A stretch of 64,000 nucleotides of DNA from Salipiger abyssi. Its GTDB lineage: Bacteria > Pseudomonadota > Alphaproteobacteria > Rhodobacterales > Rhodobacteraceae. Below the pieces are notes generated by a model that was not told where the DNA came from, ran no database searches, and saw nothing but the letters and a program-made list of their open reading frames with translations. How positions within the stretch are numbered: the stretch's first letter is position 1; the number at the start of each line of letters is the position of its first letter. This document shows, in pieces, positions 1 to 7,351 of the stretch. Both the position numbers and the translations under genes were made by a program. The stretch spans positions 226,467 to 290,466 of the forward strand of contig NZ_JAEKIS010000006.1 in assembly GCF_017311415.1 (NCBI RefSeq), given 5' to 3'.

Positions 1-342
1 CCACCTGTAGGAATAAACCAGGCCCGCTCCGGGCGCACCGGGAAACGGTCTCGCCGGCCTGCTATGTTCGACATCCGCCCTGTCGGCTTTGAGGATCCGG
101 ATATCAATATAGGTGTCTGACCTTCCGACACTGGCGCCCTTCGAACAGGCATCCAGTTTGTCCAAGGTCAGTTTGAGAACGCAGCCTTCGAAGGAGGCGG
201 TTTTCCGGGATGCAAGCTGTCCCTCGGGGGTGACGTAATCCCATGCCAGGATGTCCGCCAATCGCTCGGCCGGACCGGCCTGTACTGAACCGGACATTAA
301 AGATAGGACAGTCATCACCGTCGCAGCAACAGAACGTTTCAT
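1..342 (-). CDS. Secreted protein of unknown function, 3' end outside window
   Basis: An open frame starts with ATG at 342 and runs without a stop through position 1, giving at least 114 residues, so the C-terminus lies outside the window. The N-terminus (MKRSVAATVMTVLSLMSGSVQA) has a short basic start, a hydrophobic core and an A-x-A-like cleavage site, which is a typical Sec signal peptide. The mature part begins GPAERLADILAWDYVTPEGQ and contains two cysteines (in FEGCVLKL and LDACSKG) that could form a disulfide. I recognise no family. It is preceded by a purine-rich AAAGGGTG that could act as a weak ribosome binding site. Confidence 0.6.
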   Translation of the reverse strand, partial: MKRSVAATVMTVLSLMSGSVQAGPAERLADILAWDYVTPEGQLASRKTASFEGCVLKLTLDKLDACSKGASVGRSDTYIDIRILKADRADVEHSRPARPFPGAPGAGLVYSYRW

Positions 343-448
343 CGGGCACCCTTTTCACTCATGACGAGTGTCGGGTTACACGACTCTCAACCCCAAGGCC
401 ACCCGGTCCAGGTCGCAAATGCCCTTCGGGCGACCCCACGCCGCACCG

Positions 449-1711
449 TCAGCTCTCCTCCTCCTCGCGTTCCGCTTCGGCGTTTTCCGCCGCCCAGACA
501 CCCGCCGCTTCGACCGCGACCATCGAACTCGTCGGCAGCACGTTCAGATAGCTCTCGCTTTCCTCCTGCGGCGCGCTCACGCGCTGGGTCATCCGGTAGA
601 CCGCGTAGAACGCAATTGCCGCGAAGGTCACGCTCAGCACCAGCCAGAAGGCCTGCGGCCCCAGCACCTCCATCGCCCAGCCGGCAACCAGCGGGCCGGC
701 GATGGCGCCGAGGCCGAAGGTAAAGACCAGCCCGCCCGACGCCGCCGGCATGTCCTCGGTCGAGAGCACATCGTTGGTGGTCGCGATGATCAGCGCATAA
801 AGCGGCGTGGTGACGCCGCCGGCAAAGAACGCCGCCGCGAGCAGCGCCCAGAACCCGCCGCCCATGGCCCAGCCGAGCGCACAGACCCCGGCGCCGAAGA
901 TCGAGGAGCCGAAGATCAGCTTGCGCCGGTCGAGCTTGTCCGAGAGCCAGCCGATCGGGTACTGAAGCACCAGCGCGCCGGCAAAGAGCATGGCGATGAA
1001 GAGTGCGATCTGCCCCGCGCTCAGCCCGATCTGCGTGCCAAAGACCGCCCCCATGCCCGATTGCGTCGCGTAGACGCCGCCGAGCAGGAACATCCCCACC
1101 GTGCCCAGCGGCGAGGCGCGGAACAGCGCGCGCAGCGGCATCGGCCGCGCCACCTCGACCGCCGGCACCGGCGTGATCGACAGCAGGATCGGCGCGAAGG
1201 AGATCGACACAAGGATCGAGGCGCCGATGAACAGCACCGAGGTGCCCGCATCGCCCAGCGACAGCAGCCCCTGCGCGCCGATGATGCCCAGGGTCTGGGC
1301 GATCATATAGGCCGAGAGCACCTTGCCGCGGGTCTCGTTCGTGGCCGCGTGGTTGAGCCAACTCTCGGCGGTGACATAGACCCCAGACATACAGAAACCC
1401 AGCAGCAGGCGCAGGATGGTCCAGGCCCAGGGCTCGGCGATCAGCGGAAAGGCGATCAGCCCGGCGGACATGAAGCTGCCCAGCGCCGCGAACACGCGCA
1501 CATGGCCGACGCGGCGGATCAGCTTGGGCGCGGTCTGCGCCCCGGTCAGGAAGCCGATGAAATAGCCGGAGGTGACGACAGCCAGTTCCGCTGCGGAAAA
1601 CCCTTCGATCCCGCCGCGCAGACCGATCAGGGTGAAGTGCATGCCGTTGCCCAGCATGATCAGGACGATACCGAGAAGGAGCGCCCAGACGCCCGCCAAC
1701 ACATTGATCAT
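449..1711 (-). CDS. MFS transporter (YcaD-like)
   Basis: A 420-residue inner-membrane major facilitator superfamily protein. The sequence alternates hydrophobic segments consistent with 12 transmembrane helices. It carries the MFS loop 2-3 type sequence GYFIGFLTGAQTAPKLIRRVGHVR at residues about 49-72 and the second-half equivalent GWLSDKLDRRKL at about 258-269. The overall arrangement, including RLLLGFCMSGVYVTAESWLN in helix 4-5, resembles the YcaD/YfcJ-like putative transporters. The C-terminal cytosolic tail is acidic and ends in EREEEES. The substrate cannot be told from sequence. It is a monocistronic minus-strand gene; the 181 bases between it and the next upstream gene hold no other gene I can support. 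Confidence 0.85.
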   Translation of the reverse strand: MINVLAGVWALLLGIVLIMLGNGMHFTLIGLRGGIEGFSAAELAVVTSGYFIGFLTGAQTAPKLIRRVGHVRVFAALGSFMSAGLIAFPLIAEPWAWTILRLLLGFCMSGVYVTAESWLNHAATNETRGKVLSAYMIAQTLGIIGAQGLLSLGDAGTSVLFIGASILVSISFAPILLSITPVPAVEVARPMPLRALFRASPLGTVGMFLLGGVYATQSGMGAVFGTQIGLSAGQIALFIAMLFAGALVLQYPIGWLSDKLDRRKLIFGSSIFGAGVCALGWAMGGGFWALLAAAFFAGGVTTPLYALIIATTNDVLSTEDMPAASGGLVFTFGLGAIAGPLVAGWAMEVLGPQAFWLVLSVTFAAIAFYAVYRMTQRVSAPQEESESYLNVLPTSSMVAVEAAGVWAAENAEAEREEEES

Positions 1712-1892
1712 GACGACTGCTTCCAGCTCCCGGGCACGCGCACTTACCGCTTTGTCGCCGAGATCGGGCCGATCCGCTTACATATGCGCGGCATGAATCT
1801 TCCGCTTTGCGACACCGGAGCCCAGTTCTGACACCAGCGGGTATCTCTGCCCCCTGCCCGTTTGCTTCGCCGCAGCACGATTCGTAAAAACC

Positions 1893-2423
1893 TCAGAACA
1901 AAGGTGCGTAGCGCCAGTTGTCGGCATCCGGCGTGATCTCGTCGAGATCGTAGCCCGCGCCCTGCAAGCGCTTCGCGACAGGCAGGCCCGCACCCGCCGC
2001 CTCGTCGATCAGGCGGCGCCCGGCGGCCTCGTCCTGTGCGATACCGAAGCCGCGCATCAGGTTCACACCGTGGTTGAATTTGCCCACCGGGTCGCCGGCC
2101 TCGGCGGCCTGCCGGTCCCAGCGCGCGGCGGCGTCGGGGTCGAAATCGCCGCCGAACCCGTTCTGCTCCATATAAGACATCCAGGTCATCGCCCCGGTAT
2201 AACCCGCCGCCGCACAGGCCTCGAAGATGGCGCGGGCGGTGGCGTGATCGCCGGATTTGGTCATCAGATAGCCCGAAGCGCAGACCATCATGTCGGTGTC
2301 ACCCTCCGCCGCGCGGTCGCGCAGGGACTGCCAGGTCAGCTCTTCGGGATTGGTTGTGCCGTATTCGTCCGCCGTCACGGGCAAGGCCGCCAGCAGGCAA
2401 AGGGCCGTGAAAACCGTTCGCAT
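1893..2423 (-). CDS. Periplasmic Sel1-repeat protein
   Basis: A 176-residue protein with a signal peptide (MRTVFTALCLLAALPVTA, cleavage near residue 18) followed by TPR/Sel1-like helical repeats. Recognisable repeat cores are ARAIFEACAAAGYTGAMTWM, DAAARWDRQAAEAGDPVGKF and AGRRLIDEAAGAGLPVAKRL, each with the small-residue A-x-x-G-x pattern typical of Sel1 repeats. It lies 32 bases downstream of the PQQ-associated beta-propeller gene on the same strand, so it may be the last gene of that operon. Sel1 proteins are usually protein-interaction scaffolds; no specific partner is visible here. Confidence 0.7.
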   Translation of the reverse strand: MRTVFTALCLLAALPVTADEYGTTNPEELTWQSLRDRAAEGDTDMMVCASGYLMTKSGDHATARAIFEACAAAGYTGAMTWMSYMEQNGFGGDFDPDAAARWDRQAAEAGDPVGKFNHGVNLMRGFGIAQDEAAGRRLIDEAAGAGLPVAKRLQGAGYDLDEITPDADNWRYAPLF

Positions 2424-2455
2424 TCTCCGTCTCCTCTCGCGATTGCGCCGGCGGG

Positions 2456-3421
2456 TCAGCCCCCTTCCGGCCTGAAGGCCGCGCCCCAGGGGAAGCGCCC
2501 GACCTTGATCGTCTTCACCGGCTTGCGCGCCGCCACGTCGATCACCGTCACGTCGCCCGAGACGCCGTTCGTGGTGAAAAGCCGGCTGTGATCGCCGTCG
2601 AAGGCCATATGCCAGACACGGCGGCCCACCAGCAGATACTCCTCGACCTCATAGGTCTCGGCATCGACCACGGCGACGTGGTTCGCCGGGCCCAGCGCGA
2701 TAAAGGCGGTCTTGCCGTCCGGCGTCAGCTCGAACCCCACCGGCTGGAGCCGATCCTGGTGCACGCCCTTGATTTCGAAATGGATCTTGGCCTTTTCCGC
2801 CTGCGTCGCGGTGTCGAACACGGTCACCGTGCCGCCGATCTCGGCAGAGACCCAGAGCTCGGCCCCGTCCTTTACGAATTCGGCATGGCGCGGACGGCTA
2901 TCCACCAGCGTATTGGCAAAGATCGCCTCGCTCTCGGTGTCGATCCAATGCGCCATATTGGTGGTCTCAGAGGTGGTGATGACTATCTTGCCGTCCGGGC
3001 TCACCGCCATGCCCTCGGGCTCGATGCCCACGTCGATCTGTTCGATCACCCGGCGAGTTTCAGTATCGACCACGGTGGTGATCGCATCGTCCTCATTGGC
3101 GATATAGAGCCGCCGGTCGTCGGGATGCAGCACGAATTGCTCCGGGTCTTCGCCCGAGGGCAGATCGTGCAGGATCTCGCCCGAGACCGGGTCCATCACC
3201 TGCACCGCGTCGCTGTCGGAGGCGCAGATATAGACGCGGGAATAATCGTGGCTGAAGGTGATGCCGCGCGGGCGCTCGCCGGTGGGGATGGTGCGGGTGA
3301 CTTCAAGGCTGTCGATGTCGATCACGCTGATCGTGTCGTCCTTTTCATTGGTCACCCAGATCTCGCCGCCCGCCAGCGCGGGCGCGGCCAGAAGCGTCAG
3401 GATGGCGGTCAGTCGCAGCAT
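2456..3421 (-). CDS. PQQ-dependent catabolism-associated beta-propeller protein (YVTN family)
   Basis: A 321-residue secreted protein. A signal peptide (MLRLTAILTLLAAPALA) is followed by seven or so YVTN-type propeller blades, for example GGEIWVTNEKDDTISVIDID, RVYICASDSDAVQVMDPVSG, RLYIANEDDAITTVVDTETR and RLFTTNGVSGDVTVIDVAAR. It matches the family of beta-propeller proteins found beside PQQ-dependent alcohol dehydrogenases and their associated ABC transporter. The start is one base from the stop of the upstream binding-protein gene, so both are surely co-transcribed. Its molecular role in PQQ-linked alcohol oxidation is not established; a periplasmic scaffold or sensor function is inference. 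Confidence 0.85.
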   Translation of the reverse strand: MLRLTAILTLLAAPALAGGEIWVTNEKDDTISVIDIDSLEVTRTIPTGERPRGITFSHDYSRVYICASDSDAVQVMDPVSGEILHDLPSGEDPEQFVLHPDDRRLYIANEDDAITTVVDTETRRVIEQIDVGIEPEGMAVSPDGKIVITTSETTNMAHWIDTESEAIFANTLVDSRPRHAEFVKDGAELWVSAEIGGTVTVFDTATQAEKAKIHFEIKGVHQDRLQPVGFELTPDGKTAFIALGPANHVAVVDAETYEVEEYLLVGRRVWHMAFDGDHSRLFTTNGVSGDVTVIDVAARKPVKTIKVGRFPWGAAFRPEGG

Positions 3422-3422
3422 G

Positions 3423-4592
3423 TCAGTTCTCCTCGAATGCGCGGCAGGCGCTTTCCGGGGCGTCGCGCCCCAGCGTGTCGAGCTCGTTGCCCTGATGGAA
3501 AAACCCCTCCAGCGGCGCGGTGGCGACCACGGCGCGGTCGGTGACGATCGGGATCGGCTGGCGCAACTGCCCGTTCCACGGGCGGAAACTCAGCGGACGG
3601 CCCTTGAAGCCGGCCAGTTCGAACGCGTCCGAGAGGATATAATCGCGCAGCACGCCCGCCTCATCCGAGCCGGTGCGGGTCACCGCCTCGCCCAGCGTGC
3701 GCAGCGCCGCCCAGGTGGCGTAGTCCTCGGACGTCATGTCGCGATGCGCGAGATCCTCGAAGCGCGATTGCAGCTGCGCCGCGCCCCATTGCTCGACCAC
3801 CGGCGCCCAGGCCTGCGGCACCAGCTCTTCGGAGCCCGCGACCGGGCGCGGCAGCCAGGTGTTGTAGACCACGTAGCGGCCGAAATCGCCGATCTCGTCG
3901 GCGATGAGCAGAACGTCGTGATCGCCGAACTCCTGTGTGAAAAGCGGCACCTCGGCACTGGCATTGCGACGCATGTCGGCATCGAAGATCCAGTCCTTCT
4001 CGCCCACCAGCTTCAGCCGGAATTTCTCGACCGAAGCTTTCAGCGCCCCGGCAAAGGCACGGTCACTGTCATGCCCGCCGGAGATCAGCGCGACATCGCT
4101 CCAGCGGCGCTGGACGAGGAACTGCGCCAGCGCATCCGCACGCATCGCGTCCGACGGGATCGCGTGCAGCAGGTTGGCGCGGCAGGCATCGTCGCGCAGC
4201 GCCGCATCCGGCGCGCTGGTGTTGAAGAGCAGCGCGCCTTTCGCCTCCGGCAGATCGGCGATGGCGGTCAGGGTCTCGGCGGGCGCGTCGATCACCAGAA
4301 AGGGCGTGCCGGCCAGTGCTGCCCGCGCCGCCGCCAGCGCGTCGCCGCCCTCGGGCACGGCGGTTTCCATGAGCGTCCAGCTCTGGCCCAGGAACTTGCC
4401 GGTGGTGGCATTGTCGGCCAGCCCCAGCCGCGCCCCCGCGAGGCCCAGATCCTCCGGGTCGGGATCGAGATTCGACAGCACCGGCGGCGCCGGACGCTCC
4501 ACCGAAAGATAGCCGACCCGAACCGTCGTTTCCGACGCCGCGGCGGCGCCGAGCGACAGTGACAGCAAGGCTGCAAGCCCGAAAACACGCAT
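3423..4592 (-). CDS. ABC-type substrate-binding protein, PQQ-dependent alcohol dehydrogenase-associated
   Basis: A 389-residue periplasmic binding protein with signal peptide (MRVFGLAALLSLSLGAAAA). The fold is of the branched-chain amino acid/LIV type: ETTVRVGYLSVERPAPP at the mature N-terminus, and an inter-domain segment such as DRAFAGALKASVEKFRLKLV at about 180-199. The adjacent YVTN beta-propeller marks it as the binding protein of the PQQ-alcohol-dehydrogenase-associated ABC system. The ATPase and permease genes that normally accompany it are not in the window. It is the first gene of the minus-strand pair and is transcribed divergently from the cytochrome gene at 4748. Confidence 0.82.
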   Translation of the reverse strand: MRVFGLAALLSLSLGAAAASETTVRVGYLSVERPAPPVLSNLDPDPEDLGLAGARLGLADNATTGKFLGQSWTLMETAVPEGGDALAAARAALAGTPFLVIDAPAETLTAIADLPEAKGALLFNTSAPDAALRDDACRANLLHAIPSDAMRADALAQFLVQRRWSDVALISGGHDSDRAFAGALKASVEKFRLKLVGEKDWIFDADMRRNASAEVPLFTQEFGDHDVLLIADEIGDFGRYVVYNTWLPRPVAGSEELVPQAWAPVVEQWGAAQLQSRFEDLAHRDMTSEDYATWAALRTLGEAVTRTGSDEAGVLRDYILSDAFELAGFKGRPLSFRPWNGQLRQPIPIVTDRAVVATAPLEGFFHQGNELDTLGRDAPESACRAFEEN

Positions 4593-4747
4593 GGATTGTC
4601 CTCCCTGCGATCAGGCTACCCCGGCGCGCGCGCCGGCGCCGTAAGACCATGGTCGAAGACAGGCCGGTTTCGCGACCAAGGTCCAATATGGCCCCCGGGG
4701 GCGCCTTGCTAACCAAACTGAAACCAGTGGAAACGGAGGAGGTCCCC
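4593..4747. promoter_or_regulatory. Divergent intergenic region between PQQ-accessory operons
   Basis: These 155 bases separate two divergent gene pairs that both belong to the PQQ-alcohol oxidation system, so both promoters and any shared operator should lie here. A GC-rich inverted repeat (CGGCGCGCGCGCCGGCG) sits around 4622-4638. A strong ribosome binding site, GGAGGAGG, precedes the cytochrome start at 4748. I could not identify convincing -35/-10 boxes. Confidence 0.4.
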
Positions 4748-5431
4748 ATGTCCGCATTTCGAGTGTCTCGCCCTGTCCTGACAGGCGCCGCCGCCTGTGT
4801 TCTGACCGCAACCCTCGCCTTCGCCCATGGCGATGTGGCGCCGCAGCCGGTCGATACCGATGCACTGCCCGAGGTCGGCGAGGAGTGGCTGACCGAAAAC
4901 CCCTATCGCGACGCCGGAGAGGATGTCTGGCTGAAGGCGGTGGAGATCGGCTCCTCCGGCTACAACCAGAACTGCGCCCGCTGCCACGGGCTGGAGGTGA
5001 TCTCGGGCGGGCTGGCGCCGGATCTGCGCTTTCTCGAGGCCGAGGAATACGGCGACGAGTGGTTCATCGAGCGCTTCCGCCACGGCTATACCCAGAACGG
5101 CACCACCAAGATGCCGGCCTTTGGCGAGCTCTTGGGCCAGAAAGCCGCCTGGGCGATCCGCACCTATGTCGAGGCGCGCCCCGACGACATGGCGGTGGAG
5201 GATCAATCGGACGAGCTGAAGGGCATCCGCGACCAGCTCGCCGCCGGTGAGGGCGACGTGGCGGCGTTGCAGGCGCGGCTTGCCGAGATCGCCGGCGAGA
5301 TCGAGACGCTTTCCGGCGCGCCGGTGGCCGACAGCATCGCCTTCCGCGCCGCCAATCAGCTTGCCGCCGATCCCGGCGCCACGGCGCATGCCGCCGAGAC
5401 GCTGACGATCGGGCTCTCCGCGGCGCACTGA
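4748..5431 (+). CDS. pedF: Cytochrome c-550 PedF-like, PQQ-alcohol dehydrogenase electron acceptor
   Basis: A 227-residue periplasmic c-type cytochrome. A signal peptide (residues 1 to about 26, ending TATLAFA) precedes the mature protein. The single haem site is C76-A-R-C79-H80, and M122 in TKMPAFGELL is the likely distal ligand. The C-terminal third (DELKGIRDQLAAGEGDVAAL onward) is predicted to form a coiled coil. I chose the ATG at 4748 because a GGAGGAGG site lies just upstream and the signal peptide begins there. It is followed after one base by the MoxJ-like gene. This family accepts electrons from PQQ-dependent ethanol or lanthanide alcohol dehydrogenases; the dehydrogenase gene itself is not in the window. 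Confidence 0.85.
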   Translation: MSAFRVSRPVLTGAAACVLTATLAFAHGDVAPQPVDTDALPEVGEEWLTENPYRDAGEDVWLKAVEIGSSGYNQNCARCHGLEVISGGLAPDLRFLEAEEYGDEWFIERFRHGYTQNGTTKMPAFGELLGQKAAWAIRTYVEARPDDMAVEDQSDELKGIRDQLAAGEGDVAALQARLAEIAGEIETLSGAPVADSIAFRAANQLAADPGATAHAAETLTIGLSAAH

Positions 5432-5432
5432 C

Positions 5433-6323
5433 ATGTTGCGGCGTCATCTGATGGCCGCGCTCGCCGGGCTTGCGCTTGCAGGCCCGGCTTTCGCGCGTTG
5501 CGGGGACTGGGTGCCTCAGCCGAAACCGCAAAACGCCAGCCGCGACATTGTCGGCCAGGATCTCGATCAGATCGTCGAGCGCGGATTTATCGACTTCGCC
5601 GCCTATGAGGATTTTGCGCCCTGGTCCTATCAGGAGAAGGGCAAGCCTGTGGGCGTGGATATCGAGATCGGCCGGCTGATCGCTCAGGATCTCGGCGTCG
5701 AGGCACGGTTTCAGCTGGTGCCGGCGGGCGAGAATCTCGACGCGGATCTGCGCAACAATGTGTGGAAAGGCCCGGTGATCGGCGGGCGCGTCTCGAACGT
5801 GATGCTGCATGTGCCCTATGACAGCGAGTATGCCTGCCGGGTGGAGCAGGTGGTGTTCACCGGGCAATACGCAGCCGAGCAGATCGCCATCGCCTATCGC
5901 GAAGAGGCCTATCCCGAGGAAAAGCCCGTTCCCGCCTATTTCCGCTTCGACACGGTGGCGGTGGAGAACGACTCGATCTCGGATTTCTACCTGACCTCCT
6001 TTGCGAACGGGCAGCTCGCGCAGGGCGTGCGGCGCTATCCCAGCTATGCCGCCGCGATGGGCGCGCTGGCGGCGGGCGAGACCATGGCGGCGATGGGGCC
6101 TTTGGCGCAGCTCGAAGCGGGCGCGGCGCCGGGCATCGGCATCCACCAGCCGCCGCTTGCGGGCTTCGCGGTGAGCCGCTGGACGGTGGGCGTGGCGGTG
6201 CACATGCGCTACCGCGCGCTGGGATATGCGGTCGACGACGCGATCCGCGCGGGGCTGGAGGACGGGCGCATCGCCGCGATCTTTGCCGCCCACGGGGTGA
6301 CGCATCTGCCGCCGGAGCGGTAA
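5433..6323 (+). CDS. Quinoprotein dehydrogenase-associated substrate-binding protein (MoxJ/XoxJ-like)
   Basis: A 296-residue periplasmic solute-binding-type protein with a signal peptide ending AGPAFA. It has the type II binding fold: FAPWSYQEKGKPVGVDIEIG at about 63-82, typical of amino-acid-binding proteins, and a second lobe around AVENDSISDFYLTSF. Proteins of this branch (MoxJ, XoxJ) sit beside cytochromes and PQQ methanol or alcohol dehydrogenases and are thought to help activate the dehydrogenase rather than feed a transporter. Its translational coupling to the PedF-like cytochrome supports that reading. No permease or ATPase follows it. Confidence 0.8.
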   Translation: MLRRHLMAALAGLALAGPAFARCGDWVPQPKPQNASRDIVGQDLDQIVERGFIDFAAYEDFAPWSYQEKGKPVGVDIEIGRLIAQDLGVEARFQLVPAGENLDADLRNNVWKGPVIGGRVSNVMLHVPYDSEYACRVEQVVFTGQYAAEQIAIAYREEAYPEEKPVPAYFRFDTVAVENDSISDFYLTSFANGQLAQGVRRYPSYAAAMGALAAGETMAAMGPLAQLEAGAAPGIGIHQPPLAGFAVSRWTVGVAVHMRYRALGYAVDDAIRAGLEDGRIAAIFAAHGVTHLPPER

Positions 6324-6340
6324 CGGTTGCGGCCAAAATA

Positions 6341-6425
6341 CCCGCCCCGGACCTGATCCGGGGCCTCCACCTCACCGCCCCACGCTGCCTCGGGGCATGA
6401 GGCCCCGGGTCGAGCCCGGGGCGGG
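6341..6425. repeat. Inverted pair of CCCGCCCCGG...CCGGGGCCTCC repeats
   Basis: Two copies of a GC-rich dyad repeat lie head to head: one at 6341-6368 (core GCCCCGGACCTGATCCGGGG) and an inverted copy at 6399-6425. Each can fold into a hairpin. They separate convergent genes, so they probably also act as a bidirectional terminator. Further copies lie at 51823-51850 (variant) and 56837-56864. Confidence 0.65.
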
Positions 6426-6440
6426 TAGCGCCCCCCGTGG

Positions 6441-6459
6441 GGTGGGCAATCCGCCCACC
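6441..6459. repeat. GGTGGGCA-TGCCCACC palindromic repeat, degenerate copy
   Basis: GGTGGGCAATCCGCCCACC is a variant of a palindromic element that recurs at 11332, 11397, 30860, 30917 and 56799. It lies just downstream of the apbE stop codon. Confidence 0.55.
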
Positions 6460-6466
6460 GCCCGCG

Positions 6467-7351
6467 CTACACCTCCACCACCCGCAAATCGCCCCCCCGA
6501 TCCACCAGCGTCACACGCCGGATCCCGGGCAACGCCCCTGCCGCCCGCGCGAGCTCCTCCGCGCTCATAAGACAGCCCGCTGTCGAGACCCCGTCCGCAA
6601 CCGTGGCACTCTCCGCCTCCACACTCACCGTCGACCAGCGCGCCGCGCCCTGCCCGCGCGGATCGAGGATGTGGCCCCCCTTCCCCAGCATCAGCGCGCC
6701 GGGGCTGGAGGTGGCGATCGCCCCGCCCTCCAGCGTGCGCGTGCCGAGATAACCCTGCGCGGGATCGGAGAGACCCAGCCGCCACGGCCCGCCCAGCGCC
6801 CGGAACTCGCCGATATTCACCAGCGCCCGGCCAAAGCCCCGCGCCGCCAGAAGATCCGCCACCAGATCCGTGGCATAGCCCTGCGCGATGCCGTTGAAGG
6901 TCAGCGCCTGCCCACGCGCCAGAACGATCCGCTCGCCCCGCGCCACCCGGTCCCAGCCGATGGCCTCGCGCGCCACACGCACATCGCCCCCCATGGCCAG
7001 CGCCCGCCAGAGCGGCTGCACACTCGGATCGAAGGCCCCGCCAGTGGCGCGATGGATCGCATCCGCCTGCGCCATCAGCGCGCGGAAATCCTCCGACGGC
7101 ACCAGCCGACCCTCGCGGTTCAGCACAGACAACTCAGAACGCGGATCATACAGGCTGAAGCACCGCTCCACCCCACGCAGCCGCGCAACCGCCTCCTTCA
7201 GCGCCGCCGGCGCCTCCGGCCCGTAGAGGGTGATCTCGGCCTCTGCCCCCATCGCCACACCCCGCCAGCGCGCCGGCGCGGCATCGGCCAGCGCCGGCGC
7301 CGCGACACAGGCGGCGGAAATCGTCAGGAAACGGCGACGCGACAGGCTCAT
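6467..7351 (-). CDS. apbE: FAD:protein FMN transferase (ApbE)
   Basis: A 294-residue periplasmic flavin transferase that attaches FMN covalently to a threonine of target proteins. The start at 7351 gives a twin-arginine-type signal (MSLSRRRFLTISAACVAAPA). It also overlaps the stop of the upstream NosR-like gene as ATGA, indicating translational coupling. Family hallmarks are GVAMGAEAEITLYG near the N-terminus, GGAFDPSVQPLWRAL in the middle, the nucleotide-binding stretch NGIAQGYATDLVADLL and the VNIGEFRALGG segment. The partner is almost certainly the FMN-binding domain of the adjacent NosR-like protein. Confidence 0.92.
   Translation of the reverse strand: MSLSRRRFLTISAACVAAPALADAAPARWRGVAMGAEAEITLYGPEAPAALKEAVARLRGVERCFSLYDPRSELSVLNREGRLVPSEDFRALMAQADAIHRATGGAFDPSVQPLWRALAMGGDVRVAREAIGWDRVARGERIVLARGQALTFNGIAQGYATDLVADLLAARGFGRALVNIGEFRALGGPWRLGLSDPAQGYLGTRTLEGGAIATSSPGALMLGKGGHILDPRGQGAARWSTVSVEAESATVADGVSTAGCLMSAEELARAAGALPGIRRVTLVDRGGDLRVVEV

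Noticed and set aside
368..1831. A 487-residue plus-strand open frame opposite the MFS gene
   Set aside because: Arg/His/Gln-rich antisense product typical of GC-rich DNA; the minus-strand MFS protein explains the region.
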